Assembly (NCBI RefSeq): GCF_021412625.1
Contig: NZ_JAKCFI010000006.1
Span: 372,001 to 436,000 of the forward strand
Length of the DNA: 64,000 nt
From: Myxococcus stipitatus
GTDB taxonomy: Bacteria; Myxococcota; Myxococcia; Myxococcales; Myxococcaceae
Reading direction: 5' to 3'
The position numbers and the translations under genes were made by a program. Of this stretch, positions 9,619 through 18,812 are shown piece by piece; position 1 is the first letter of the stretch; every line of letters starts with the position of its first letter. A model generated the notes under the pieces. That model had not been told where the DNA came from, did no database searches, and was given only the letters and a program-made list of their open reading frames with translations.

Positions 9619-10338
9619 CTGGAAGCCCTTCGCGCGGAAGGTGAGCACGAGGGTGTCCCGGTGCCCCTGGCCTCCCAGGGGCTGGATGGGCGTGCTCTCG
9701 TGGATGACGCGCTCGTCGTCCAGCAGCAGCGCGGACCAGGGCTGAGTCAGCGTGAAGCGGATGCCGTTGGGGCCCGCGGCCTCGAAGACGCGCGTCTCGC
9801 CGCCCTTGATGCCCTCGCGGCCGACGAGCAGCACGGCGACCAGGTCCACGCCGTCGCGGTGCGCGCCCTCGGGCGTGGGCCGGCCGATGCCGTCCGTGGT
9901 GTCGATGCGGAACTGGTGCGCCTCCACGAACCAGGGCTGGCGGCCCTTCAGCGCGGAGGCCTGCTCCGCGAGCCGCGCGAGCAGGCGGCTCCACTCCGGC
10001 CGCGAGACGACGCCGGGGAGCATCGGCTCGAACCAGCGCTCCAGGCCTCCGTGCAGCGCGTTGTACTCGACGGGCTGCCAGTGGGCCCGGTGGGGCACCG
10101 CGGTGACGGACTCGCCGTCGACGACGAAGCACGAGTGCCGACGCGAACGGTAGCGCCCCCCATCGCGGAGGTAGCCATCGGGCGGCAGGTCGTTCCACGT
10201 CGGGCACCAGCCATCCAGGGTCTCGGAGGGGATGCCCACCAACGCGCCGAGGCCCGCGCGGTCGAGGACGGCGAAACCCCGCTCACGCAGCGCGGGGAGG
10301 ACTTCGGAAGGGGCGACGACGGGCGGAGAGAAGCTCAT
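9610..10338 (-). CDS. 2-oxoglutarate/Fe(II)-dependent dioxygenase family protein
   Basis: A 242-residue protein matching the 2OG-Fe dioxygenase group that includes free amino-acid hydroxylases (BsmA-like). The iron-binding facial triad is visible as HRD in PEGAHRDGVDLV plus the distal histidine in RVIHESTP. The 2-oxoglutarate-binding arginine is probably in GHRDTLVLTFR. It would hydroxylate a small molecule in the cytoplasm. ATG 10338 (MSFSPPVV) was chosen; a GTG at 10401 would add 21 low-complexity residues. Substrate not determinable. Confidence 0.85.
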   Translation of the reverse strand: MSFSPPVVAPSEVLPALRERGFAVLDRAGLGALVGIPSETLDGWCPTWNDLPPDGYLRDGGRYRSRRHSCFVVDGESVTAVPHRAHWQPVEYNALHGGLERWFEPMLPGVVSRPEWSRLLARLAEQASALKGRQPWFVEAHQFRIDTTDGIGRPTPEGAHRDGVDLVAVLLVGREGIKGGETRVFEAAGPNGIRFTLTQPWSALLLDDERVIHESTPIQPLGGQGHRDTLVLTFRAKGFQGP

Positions 10339-10488
10339 GTGTTCGCACGGGGACTTCGCGGGCGAGTCATCGTCCTTCCCGGCACCGTCGTCAACCGTCA
10401 CACGTGGCGCCGCCGCTGGCCGGCACAGTCGTTCGTATGGACTCCGAGGACAGGCCCCCGGGCGGCGGTCCCCCTGCCCGCCCGGCCG

Positions 10489-11409
10489 TCAGCCCCCGCC
10501 CGCCACCCCCTCGAAGGCGGGCAGGAAGCACTCCTCGAGCACCTCCAGGAAGGCGCGGACCCGGGGCGAGAGGTTGCGGGTGCTCGGGTAGAGCACGTGC
10601 CACTCGGGAGGGTCCGGGCACCACGCGTCGAGCACGCCGCGCAGCGTGCCCGCGCGGACGGCGGCCCGGGCGAATGACTCCGGCAGACGGGTGATGCCGT
10701 GTCCCGCCACCGCCAGCTCACGCAGGACGACGAAGCTGTTCACGCGCATCCGCTCCCTCACCTGGACCCGCAGCGGCTTGCGGTCGCGGACGAAGTCCCA
10801 CGTGGTGGGAGGGTGCTTGGTGCTCATGACGAGGCAATCGTGGGAGGACAGGTCCTCGGGGCGCCGGGGCCTGCCCCGACGCTCGAGATAGGCGGGGCTC
10901 GCGTAGAGCCGCAGCCTGCCGGGCGTGCCCAGCCTGCGCGTCACCAGGGACGAGTCCGGCAGCGGACCTGGACGCAGGGCGACGTCGAAGCCCTCCTGGA
11001 CGAGGTCGACGTAGCGGTCCGTCAGCTCCACGTCCACCTGCACCGCCGGGTGGCGGCGCATGTACTCGGAGACGATGCTCCCCAGGAGGAACTGGCCGGG
11101 CTCGAACAGCATCGCGACGCGCAGCCGCCCGGATGGGCGCGCGCGGCTGTCGAGCACGCGTCGCTCCGCCTCGTCCAGCGACGAGAGCGCGGGCTGAACC
11201 TGCTCGTAGTAGGCCGCGCCCACATCCGTCAGGCGCAGTGTGCGCGTCGTGCGCTCGAGCAGGCGCGCGCCCAGCACGTCCTCCAGCCGGGCCACCTTCA
11301 AGCTCACCGTGGACTTGGACATGCCCAGCACGCGCGCCGCCGCGCGGAAACTCCGAGACTCCACGACGCGGACGAAGACGGCGACGAGGTCGAGAGTGCT
11401 GGGTTCCAT
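10489..11409 (-). CDS. LysR family transcriptional regulator
   Basis: A 306-residue LysR protein: helix-turn-helix FRAAARVLGMSKSTVSLKV, then the effector domain (VDVELTDRYVDLVQEGFDVALRPG). It diverges from the SnoaL-like gene at 11503 across 93 bases and probably controls it. ATG 11409 opens the family-conserved N-terminus (MEPSTLDLVAVFVRVVES). The frame is open further upstream but those codons shadow the divergent gene. Confidence 0.92.
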   Translation of the reverse strand: MEPSTLDLVAVFVRVVESRSFRAAARVLGMSKSTVSLKVARLEDVLGARLLERTTRTLRLTDVGAAYYEQVQPALSSLDEAERRVLDSRARPSGRLRVAMLFEPGQFLLGSIVSEYMRRHPAVQVDVELTDRYVDLVQEGFDVALRPGPLPDSSLVTRRLGTPGRLRLYASPAYLERRGRPRRPEDLSSHDCLVMSTKHPPTTWDFVRDRKPLRVQVRERMRVNSFVVLRELAVAGHGITRLPESFARAAVRAGTLRGVLDAWCPDPPEWHVLYPSTRNLSPRVRAFLEVLEECFLPAFEGVAGGG

Positions 11410-11502
11410 TGTCCTCGAATCTAGGACAGTCCTTCCATCCGGGCCACATTGTCCAAAGGTGGAGCGGAGGCCATCCTGGTCGAGAAAACTCGGGAGGACC
11501 TC

Positions 11503-11964
11503 ATGGCGGCGATGGAACAAGGATTCGACGAAGCGGGAGTCCGGGCCGCGCTCCAGCGGGTGCGCGCCGCCCTGGAGATGCTGGACGTGAAGCGCTTCGC
11601 GGCGTGCTTCGCGGAGGACGCGGACTTCAACACGCCTCCCGGCACCTGGCTGCGGGGCCGGAAGGCCATCGAGGAGGCCCACGAGGCGCTCTTCGCGCCG
11701 ACCCCGGCGCCTGGCCGGGCCAGCTTCGCTCGGGCGAAGTCCACGGTGGACATCCTCGGCACGCGTTTCCTGCGCCCCGACGTGGCGGTGGTGGACTGGG
11801 AGTGGACGCAGACCGGCGCGATGACGGACGGACAGCGCTGGCCGGACCGGCGGGGGCTGCTGACCATCGTCTGGACACGCGAGGAGGATGGCGTCTGGCG
11901 CGCCAGCGCCTGGAGGAACAAGGACTACGTCCACCTGCCCGGGGCACCCACGGCTTCACGGTAG
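11503..11964 (+). CDS. SnoaL/NTF2-like protein
   Basis: A 153-residue cone-fold protein of the nuclear transport factor 2 superfamily. It shows the usual elements: an N-terminal helix, FAEDADFNTPPGTWLRGRKAIEE, and a closing strand VWRASAWRNKDYV. Such proteins are small-molecule isomerases, cyclases or binding proteins; the reaction is unknown here. ATG 11503 follows the ribosome site GGGAGGACC. It is divergent from the LysR gene at 11409. Confidence 0.82.
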   Translation: MAAMEQGFDEAGVRAALQRVRAALEMLDVKRFAACFAEDADFNTPPGTWLRGRKAIEEAHEALFAPTPAPGRASFARAKSTVDILGTRFLRPDVAVVDWEWTQTGAMTDGQRWPDRRGLLTIVWTREEDGVWRASAWRNKDYVHLPGAPTASR

Positions 11965-11973
11965 GGCGAGTCA

Positions 11974-12035
11974 CCCCTGGTGGCCCGAAACGAGACCTCC
12001 CCCCGGGTAGCCGCCATGAAAGGGGCCACCGGGGG
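11974..12035. terminator. Long-loop inverted repeat between convergent genes
   Basis: CCCCTGGTGGCCC (11974-11986) pairs with GGGCCACCGGGGG (12023-12035) with one mismatch across a 36-base loop. It fills the gap between the SnoaL-like gene and the convergent cytochrome gene. The long loop makes a terminator role tentative. Confidence 0.35.
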
Positions 12036-12058
12036 GACATCACCATTCGGGACTCAGG

Positions 12059-12886
12059 TCACTTCTTGCCGTAGTCGAGCTTCGTGCCCTTGCGCTGCGC
12101 GTAGATGTACGCCTCCATCGCGCGCAACCGAGGGTCCCCGTCCGCGAGCGGCTTGCCGCGCACCGGGTTCTCGATGCACCAGTTGATCATGTCCCGCAGC
12201 AACGCCACGCGGCCCAGCTGCACCTGGTACTTCGGATACGTCTCCGGGTGCGTGTTCGCCGCGTCCGGGTGGCACATGTCGCAGGAGATGGCCACCGTCC
12301 CACCGATGGCGTCCGCGTCGTGGAACACGCGGTGCCCCTCCTTCACGAACTGGTCGGTGGACGCCGCCCAGATGGCCTCGTCGCGCGAGGTGAACGCGCC
12401 ATACGTCTGACCGTTCTGGATGTTCGCCCCGGCCTCCTTGCGCACCTGCTTGCCGCCGCTGTCCGCCGTCACGCCACCCTCGCGCACGGAGGCCCCCACC
12501 GCGGGATTCTGCACCCCCGCCGGAGGATTCGGCGTCCCCTGCGCGGGTTGCTTCTGCGCCTGCGCCAGCATGGGCGGCGGCGTGGGGTCCCAGTTCGCGT
12601 CCGGGTTCTTCTTCCTCCAGGCGTCCATGAGCTCACCCGACACGCGTTGGGCCTGCTCGCGCGTCAGCTTCTGCCCCTCCTTGACGCCCTTCACCTCGAG
12701 CGACGTCACGCCGTCACACATGCCGACCACGAGGTTGCCGTCCTTCGACACCGGCACCTGGTGGCGGGGCAGCTCCGTCCCCTGGGTGGACTCCGGGCGC
12801 GGCGCGGGGGTCGTGGCCAGCGCCACGCCTCCCACGAACGACAGCAGCGCGCACATTCCCGCAAGCAGCTTCATCCGGAAGGTCAT
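12059..12886 (-). CDS. Exported mono-haem c-type cytochrome
   Basis: A 275-residue protein with signal peptide MTFRMKLLAGMCALLSFVGG and one haem-c site, CDMCH (residues 202-206). Beyond the haem it reads INWCIENPVRGKPL...DPRLRAMEAYIYAQRKG, which resembles the C-terminal pattern of SoxA/TsdA-type cytochromes (my comparison, not a search). Residues 100-150 are a Pro/Gln/Ala-rich linker. It is last in an operon with a metallophosphoesterase (15-base gap) and a di-haem peroxidase, so it is a plausible periplasmic electron carrier for that peroxidase. Confidence 0.85.
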   Translation of the reverse strand: MTFRMKLLAGMCALLSFVGGVALATTPAPRPESTQGTELPRHQVPVSKDGNLVVGMCDGVTSLEVKGVKEGQKLTREQAQRVSGELMDAWRKKNPDANWDPTPPPMLAQAQKQPAQGTPNPPAGVQNPAVGASVREGGVTADSGGKQVRKEAGANIQNGQTYGAFTSRDEAIWAASTDQFVKEGHRVFHDADAIGGTVAISCDMCHPDAANTHPETYPKYQVQLGRVALLRDMINWCIENPVRGKPLADGDPRLRAMEAYIYAQRKGTKLDYGKK

Positions 12887-12901
12887 CGTGTCCCCTCGCG
12901 C

Positions 12902-14020
12902 TCAGTAGCTCGGAAGCTTCGTCTGGGGCGGCACATCCTGCTTCCCGTTCGACGTGAGGTAGCTCGCGCGCACGGTGATGGGATTGCGCTCCCACAGGTT
13001 GTACAGCTTGTTCACCAGCCCCGCCTCCGTCACGTCCATCCGCCCGTCTCCGCACCCGTCGAACTGGCTGAACGGGTCCGGCCGGTTCATCTGCACCGTG
13101 AGCTTCGGCAGCCCCTCCGGGGCATACGGCCACGGCCACGCCGTGGACAGCATCCCGTGGAAGGAGATGTTGCCAATCTGGTTCGACAGCATCTGGTGCG
13201 TGTGGCCATGGATGACCGTGACGCGCTCGAAGGGCTTGAGCAGCGCCTGCACCTCGTCCGCGTCGTCCGTCCAGAAGTTCCAGGGCCGGTAGTACTTGTA
13301 GAGCGGGGAGTGGCTGAAGACGATGACGGGCGTCTTCTTGTCCACCTTCGCCAGGTCCTGGCGCATCCACTCGCGCTGCGGCCCGCCCACCTCGAAGCGG
13401 GACTGGATGCCGTTGTCCAGGCCCGCGACGATCTTCATCCGCTCCATGGGCGACAGCTTGCGCTCCGTCCAGAAGTCCTTCTCCAGGATGGAGTTGAGCA
13501 CCACGAAGTGCACGCCCTTGTGGTCGAACGAATAGTTCGGCGCGCCGAACAGGTCCTTCCACAGGTCCCCCATGTCGAGGAACCAGTCGTGCTCGCCCAC
13601 CATCATCCGCACGGGCGCCTTGATGCTCTTGAGGATTTGCGCCCCCAGCTTCAACTCCCCGGCCTGTCCCAGCTGCGCCAGGTCCCCGCCGAAGAGGACG
13701 AAGTCCGGCTGCGGGTCCAGGCCGTTCACGTCGTCCACGGCCTTCAGGATGGCGCGCACGAACCGGTCGTTGAGCTTCTGCTCGTACAGGTGCGTGTCGG
13801 AGATGTACGCGAAGCTGAAGCGCGGCTGGGTCCCCTGGGCCTGCGCCACGTCGACCAACTGGAAGCTGTGCGGCGTGCGCAGGCCCATGCCCGCGGCGAT
13901 TCCGGCGGAGATGCCCGCCACGCGCAGGAAGGCCCGGCGGTCCAACCGCTGGAGCTCCTGGAAGAAGGCGTCGCGCTCCTCGTGGTGCTTCGTCTCGATG
14001 CTGCGGAACTTGTTCCCCAT
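12902..14020 (-). CDS. Tat-exported metallophosphoesterase
   Basis: A 372-residue calcineurin-like phosphoesterase. A Tat signal is visible (RRAFLRVAG, residues 28-36, then a hydrophobic stretch to GMGL). The metal motifs appear in order: DTH (75-77), GGD (111-113), GEHDW (142-146, in place of GNHD), a later FSHSP histidine and GHTH. The C-terminus carries DGCGDGRMDVTE, which could bind calcium. It is exported folded, probably with a di-metal centre, and is encoded between two haem proteins. The substrate (phosphoester or cyclic nucleotide) is unknown. Confidence 0.92.
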   Translation of the reverse strand: MGNKFRSIETKHHEERDAFFQELQRLDRRAFLRVAGISAGIAAGMGLRTPHSFQLVDVAQAQGTQPRFSFAYISDTHLYEQKLNDRFVRAILKAVDDVNGLDPQPDFVLFGGDLAQLGQAGELKLGAQILKSIKAPVRMMVGEHDWFLDMGDLWKDLFGAPNYSFDHKGVHFVVLNSILEKDFWTERKLSPMERMKIVAGLDNGIQSRFEVGGPQREWMRQDLAKVDKKTPVIVFSHSPLYKYYRPWNFWTDDADEVQALLKPFERVTVIHGHTHQMLSNQIGNISFHGMLSTAWPWPYAPEGLPKLTVQMNRPDPFSQFDGCGDGRMDVTEAGLVNKLYNLWERNPITVRASYLTSNGKQDVPPQTKLPSY

Positions 14021-14033
14021 GGGCGGCGCCTCC

Positions 14034-15347
14034 TCAGGGCTTCTTGGTCGAAGCGGGCTTGGCCAGCGTCTCGGTGCCGTACAGGCCGATGTCCGCCGGG
14101 TTCTTCACCGCGAGGTCTGGATTGGGAGCCAGGTCCCCCAGGTTCCCCTTCTTCCCCATCGCCACGGCCGTGTCCCGCTCGGGCCGCTGGTTCTTGCGCC
14201 CGCGCTGCCGCGCCAGCTCCTGCGCGTTGAACTTCGTGAAGCGCGTGTCCGTGAGGGTGAAGAGGAAGGCCACCAGGTCGTCGATTTCGGGTTCCGTCAG
14301 CCCCAGCCGCTGCATCCCGCCGTCCAGATAGGGGTTGGGCACGCCGCCCTTGTTGTAGTGGTCGATGACGTCCCACAACGTCACCAGCGAGCCGTCGTGC
14401 ATGTACGGGCCGGTGATGCCGATGTTGCGCAGCGTGGGCGTCTTGAAGGCGCCCACGTCGTTCTCCTGCTTGGTCACCAGGAAGCGACCCAGCTCGGAGA
14501 AGCGCGTCTGGAGCGCCAGCTCGTCGATCTGCTTCTCGTCGCCCAGGCGCACCACCTTCAGGCCCTCGCGCGCCAGCTGGGGGAAGTCCTGCTTGTGGGC
14601 CGCGACGCCGATGTTGTGGAACTTCTGGTCGCTGAACAGCGGGTTCACCGCGTTGCCCGCGTGGCAGGAGTTGCACCGCGCTTTGCCGTTGAAGAGGGCC
14701 CAGCCCCGGCGCTCGGCCTCGTCGAGCGCCTTGGTCTCCCCGAAGATGAAGCGGTCGAAGCGCGCGTTGCCGGAGAACTGCGTGCGCTCGAAGGCGGCGA
14801 TGGCCGCCGCCAGGTCGTCATAGGTGACGTCCCGCTTGAACACCTGCTGGAAGGCCGTCGCGTATTCGGGGATGGCGCGCACCTTGGCCACCACCGCCTC
14901 CGGCGACGGCATGGCCATCTCCACCGGGTTGAGGATGGGCAGCTTCGCCTGGTCCTCCAGCGAGGCCGCGCGGCCATCCCAGAACTGCGAGCCATTGAAG
15001 AGGGCGTTGAGCACCGTGGGGCTGTTGCGCATGCCCTTGAGCCCCTTGACGCCCTCGGACACCGTCTTGCCGTCGGTGAAGCCCTTGTTCGGGTCGTGGC
15101 ACGTGGCGCACGACACGCTGTCATCCAAGGACAGCCGCTTGTCGTTGAAGAGCTTCTCGCCCAGCGCCACCCTGTCCGGTGACGGCGCCGCGCTCGCGGG
15201 CACCGACACCTTCCACAACGCGGCCGAGACCCCCAGTGGCAACGGGTCCGGTGGCGGCGCCGAGGCCGGGGCCGGTGGTGCGGCCCACGCCTCATGGACG
15301 GACAGCAGCACGGCGAGCGACAGGGCAACGCCGGACGGCGTTCGCAT
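14034..15347 (-). CDS. MauG/CcpA-type di-haem cytochrome c peroxidase
   Basis: A 437-residue periplasmic di-haem protein with signal peptide MRTPSGVALSLAVLLSVHEAWA and two haem-c sites, CATCH (80-84) and CNSCH (225-229), the spacing expected of bacterial cytochrome c peroxidases and MauG. Conserved CcpA segments include TPTLRNIGITGPYMHDGS and the early GEKLF. ATG 15347 follows a GGGAGGGG ribosome site; an upstream in-frame codon would destroy the signal peptide. First gene of a three-gene operon with 13- and 15-base gaps. It would reduce H2O2 or oxidise a protein partner. Confidence 0.93.
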   Translation of the reverse strand: MRTPSGVALSLAVLLSVHEAWAAPPAPASAPPPDPLPLGVSAALWKVSVPASAAPSPDRVALGEKLFNDKRLSLDDSVSCATCHDPNKGFTDGKTVSEGVKGLKGMRNSPTVLNALFNGSQFWDGRAASLEDQAKLPILNPVEMAMPSPEAVVAKVRAIPEYATAFQQVFKRDVTYDDLAAAIAAFERTQFSGNARFDRFIFGETKALDEAERRGWALFNGKARCNSCHAGNAVNPLFSDQKFHNIGVAAHKQDFPQLAREGLKVVRLGDEKQIDELALQTRFSELGRFLVTKQENDVGAFKTPTLRNIGITGPYMHDGSLVTLWDVIDHYNKGGVPNPYLDGGMQRLGLTEPEIDDLVAFLFTLTDTRFTKFNAQELARQRGRKNQRPERDTAVAMGKKGNLGDLAPNPDLAVKNPADIGLYGTETLAKPASTKKP

Positions 15348-15555
15348 GGTCACCCCTCCCAACCGGCGACGGACGACGCCACGAGGAAGTCGCGGCGCGC
15401 GAAGCCGGAACTGCTCTCTCCCGAAAAGACCATTGTCCTCGGGTTGGGAGCCAGCACGGAGGCGAGGCAATGTCGACCACTGGAACTCGCCCGCACGGGC
15501 GGGGCGGCGGGAGTGTCTGTGATTGGACAGATGAGGGGTCGCGTCGCCAGCGGCG

Positions 15556-16971
15556 TCAGCGCGCGGGGAGGCGGACGTCGCGGGCCCGGAACAGGAGGCC
15601 GGACGCGGTCGCGGGCGCGAGCACGGCGGCGGTGATGACCAGCCAGTCCACCGGCCCCCTGGCGCGCACCGCGTTGAAGGACGCGGCCTGGACCAGGGTG
15701 AGGCACGCGTCCGCGGCGGTGAGGCCCGCGAGCGCGGTGGCCAGGTCGTCCCTCCAGCGACGCACCAGGGAGAAGAGCCCCACGGACAGCGCGACGTCGA
15801 ACACCACCCAGCCCCACTGCACGCCCACCGAGGGGAACCAGCGCGCGGTGGTCGGCAGCGCCAGGAGGAGGGTCCACGGGACGAGCAGCACCGCCAGGGC
15901 CCTCACCAGCAGCCGGGGCCGCCGCAGCACCGTGGCCACGCCGAAGCGCACCAGGCTGCCGCGCGCGAAGGCCCGCAGCGCGTCGTACAGCGCGAGCCAG
16001 CCGCCGCCCTCCGGGGAGTAGGAGAGGTGGAGCGGCACCCACGCGTCGGGCCGGAACTTCGCCTTGAACGCGCGCAGGCCCTCGAAGTCGAACAGCGGAC
16101 GGCCACAGACGCGCGCCAGTCGCAGCCAGGGCCGCACCGGCCCCGCGAGCGGCGCCAGCCCCAGCGTCACGTAGCGCCGCCCCTCGCGCGCCGCCGCGCG
16201 CATGGCCGCGTCCACCAGCGTCTCCGCCGTGCCGTTGGGCGCCTCCGGGTCGCGCAGGAGGTCCTGGAGGAACCAGCCCTCGCGCGCGTAGACGGGGGAC
16301 ACGAGCAGCACGCCGACCAGGACGTCCCCCACCTCCGCCACGAACACACGTCGCTCGCGCGCGAAGCTGTCCGGGCGCAGCTGGACCAGGAAGCCCATGG
16401 GCGCCATCCGGCGCGAGGCGAGCCAGCGCTCCTTCAGGCGCTCCACCGCCCGCCGGACGGGGTGCCCCGCTTCCTCGAGCACGGAGGCCGGCGGCTCGCG
16501 CACGGTGACGCCGTGGGCGCGCGCCCGGCGCAGCTGCTCGCGCAGGCTGCGGCTGCCTCGCACCACGGCCTCCCAGCGCGCAGGGTCCCACTCCGGCTGC
16601 TCGCCGATGGCGAGCGAGGACAGCGGGACGCGCTCGGTGAAGCGGGGCTCGGTCGCGAAGAAGCAGGCGCGCCGCCCCGCCGCTCGCGCCGCCGCCTGGA
16701 ACTCGGCGGCGACGGGCCCCAGCCACTCCGGGGACGTAATCGGCGCGCCCGCCGCGACCCAGGCCGCCCCCGTGTCCACGTAGGCCACGCAGGCCTCCAT
16801 CGACGGGGAGAACCAGTAGTGGAAGCCCGGCTGGAGCACCTGGAACGACGTCGCGTTCCAGCCGAAGCGGCGCAGGAGCTCCAGCACCCGCGCCCGCTCG
16901 TCCGCCCCTTGCTCCGCCACCGCGTCCAGGTGCACCAGGTCCCTCACGCCGGCTGCGACGTCCGCCTCCAC
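15556..16971 (-). CDS. DUF2156 (phosphatidylglycerol lysyltransferase C-terminal-like) membrane protein
   Basis: A 471-residue protein whose first ~300 residues match the acyltransferase-fold catalytic domain of MprF (DUF2156), which moves an aminoacyl group from aminoacyl-tRNA to a lipid. It is followed by about four hydrophobic segments at the C-terminus rather than the N-terminal flippase of MprF. Visible stretches include FQVLQPGFHYWFSP, VVRGSRSLREQLRRARA and FDFEGLRAFKAKFRPDAW. GTG 16971 follows AAGGAG five bases upstream; GTG 16947, overlapping the ClC stop as GTGA, is the alternative. It overlaps the ClC channel gene by 28 bases, so the two are co-translated. Confidence 0.85.
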   Translation of the reverse strand: MEADVAAGVRDLVHLDAVAEQGADERARVLELLRRFGWNATSFQVLQPGFHYWFSPSMEACVAYVDTGAAWVAAGAPITSPEWLGPVAAEFQAAARAAGRRACFFATEPRFTERVPLSSLAIGEQPEWDPARWEAVVRGSRSLREQLRRARAHGVTVREPPASVLEEAGHPVRRAVERLKERWLASRRMAPMGFLVQLRPDSFARERRVFVAEVGDVLVGVLLVSPVYAREGWFLQDLLRDPEAPNGTAETLVDAAMRAAAREGRRYVTLGLAPLAGPVRPWLRLARVCGRPLFDFEGLRAFKAKFRPDAWVPLHLSYSPEGGGWLALYDALRAFARGSLVRFGVATVLRRPRLLVRALAVLLVPWTLLLALPTTARWFPSVGVQWGWVVFDVALSVGLFSLVRRWRDDLATALAGLTAADACLTLVQAASFNAVRARGPVDWLVITAAVLAPATASGLLFRARDVRLPAR

Positions 16972-18812
16972 GCGCGCTCCTTGCGCCGCGAGTTCTCCAG
17001 GCGGCGTCGGTGCGCGCCCAGCAGGTCGCTGCGGGTGATGATGCCCACCACGCGCCCCGGAGTCTCGCGCGGCACCACGGGCAGGCGGCCCACGCCCTCC
17101 TCGACCATCAGGTCGGCCGCCTCGCGCAGTGAGCTGTCCTCATAGGCCACCGCCGGGGGCCGTCCCACCAGGTCCCGGACGCGCCGGCCCGCGGCCTCCC
17201 GCCCGTCCAGCAGGTCCCTGCGGGTGACGACGCCCACCAGCGTGTCGCCATCCACCACGGGGAAGCCCTGGTGGCGCGTGCCCTCGCCGCCCGCCGCCAG
17301 CCAGCCACGCACCTCCTCGAGGGACCGCCCCGCCTCCAGCGTCACCACCGGCCTGAGCCCGACCTCGCGCACCAGCGTCTGTCCCAGCGCGTCCACGCCA
17401 TACTCGGTGAGCACCCGGCCTCCGCGCCGCGCCAGCTTCTCCGTCATGATGGAGTGGCGCATCATCAGCGAGGACACGAGGTAGGCCGCCGCGCAGCCGC
17501 CCAGCAGGGGCAGCAGGCCCATGGGCTGACGCGTCGTCTCGAACGCGAAGACCACCGACGCGAGCAGCGCCCTCGACGCGCCCGCGAAGATGGCCGCCAT
17601 GCCCACCAGCGCCGCGACGCGGATGTCCACGCCCAGGCCGGGCGCCAGGTGCGTCGCCAGCAGCCCCAGCCCCGACCCCAGCCCTCCGCCGAGCGTGAAC
17701 AACGGCGCCAGCGTCCCGCCCGAGGTGCCGCTGCCCAGCGCCACGGACCACGACACGAACTTCAGCGCGCAGAACGCGAGCATGGCCATGCCCACGAAGC
17801 GGCCGGAAAGGATGTCCTCGATGTTGGTGTAGCCCACGCCCAGCGTGCGCGGGGACACGAGCCCCACCACGCCCACGGCGACCGCTCCGAGCGCCGGCCA
17901 CCACATCCAGTGCAGCGGCAGCTTCTCGAACGCGTCCTCGATGGCATACACCGCCCGGGTCGCCAGCATGGACGCCACGCCCACCACGGCGCCCAGCATC
18001 ACGTAGAAGGCCAGCGCGGAGCCGCTCGGATACGCCAGGTCCGGGATGACGAACGCGGGCGCGCTGCCCTCGAACGCCAGCCGCACGCCGGTGGCCGTCG
18101 CGGTGGCCAGCGCCACGGGGATGACCGAGCGCGGGCGATACTCGAACAGCAGCAGCTCCACCGCGAGCAGCACCGCGGACACGGGGGCGCCGAAGGTGGC
18201 CGCCATGCCCGCCGCCGCGCCCGCCGCCAGCAGCGCCTTGCGCTCGTCGGCCGTGACGTGCAGCACCTGGCCGAGCAGCGAGCCCAGCGCCCCGCCCGTG
18301 GCGATGATGGGCCCCTCCGCCCCGAAGGGGCCGCCCGTGCCGATGGCCACCGCCGCCGACAAGGGCTTGAGGAACGTCATGCGGGGCGGGATGCGGCTCT
18401 GGTTGTAGAGCACCTGCTCCATGGCCTCGGGGATGCCGTGTCCCCGGATGGCCCGCGAGCCATAGCGCGCCATCAGCCCCACGATGAGCGCACCCACCAC
18501 GGGCACGGCGATGACCCACGGCCCCAGCGTGTTGTCCGCGGGCGACACGGCCGCGGTGGACAGCCGACCGAAGAAGGCCAGGTTCGTGAAGAAGTGGATG
18601 AGCAGGCCCAGGCCCTTCGCCACCAGGCCCGCCGCCAGCGCCAGCAGCACCGCGAGCCCGCTGATGAAGACCACCCGCTTGTCCACGGGTTCGGCGCTCG
18701 TGGGCGCCCGCATGCCCGCGAGCGTGGGGCCCATCGACGGGGCCACCGGCAACTGAGCCCTCGCCACCTCCCCCAGTCCCGACTCGACCCGCGTTCCCTC
18801 AGGCCGCTCCAT
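16944..18812 (-). CDS. ClC family chloride channel/transporter with CBS pair
   Basis: A 622-residue ClC protein. Selectivity motifs are GHGIP (124-128), GAEGP (164-168, gating glutamate 166 kept) and a later SGGTLAPLF. A retained gating glutamate allows either a channel or a Cl-/H+ antiporter. The last ~150 residues hold two CBS motifs (GFPVVDGDTLVGVVTRRDLL and GRLPVVPRETPGRVVGIITR), which often bind adenosine nucleotides. The gene overlaps the MarR gene by 14 bases and the DUF2156 gene by 28 bases, forming an operon. Confidence 0.95.
   Translation of the reverse strand: MERPEGTRVESGLGEVARAQLPVAPSMGPTLAGMRAPTSAEPVDKRVVFISGLAVLLALAAGLVAKGLGLLIHFFTNLAFFGRLSTAAVSPADNTLGPWVIAVPVVGALIVGLMARYGSRAIRGHGIPEAMEQVLYNQSRIPPRMTFLKPLSAAVAIGTGGPFGAEGPIIATGGALGSLLGQVLHVTADERKALLAAGAAAGMAATFGAPVSAVLLAVELLLFEYRPRSVIPVALATATATGVRLAFEGSAPAFVIPDLAYPSGSALAFYVMLGAVVGVASMLATRAVYAIEDAFEKLPLHWMWWPALGAVAVGVVGLVSPRTLGVGYTNIEDILSGRFVGMAMLAFCALKFVSWSVALGSGTSGGTLAPLFTLGGGLGSGLGLLATHLAPGLGVDIRVAALVGMAAIFAGASRALLASVVFAFETTRQPMGLLPLLGGCAAAYLVSSLMMRHSIMTEKLARRGGRVLTEYGVDALGQTLVREVGLRPVVTLEAGRSLEEVRGWLAAGGEGTRHQGFPVVDGDTLVGVVTRRDLLDGREAAGRRVRDLVGRPPAVAYEDSSLREAADLMVEEGVGRLPVVPRETPGRVVGIITRSDLLGAHRRRLENSRRKERAWRRTSQPA

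Noticed and set aside
16944-16971. The 28-base overlap of ClC and DUF2156 genes as a frameshift or fusion
   Set aside because: Both genes are complete with good family ends and a ribosome site before GTG 16971; overlap is common in this sequence.
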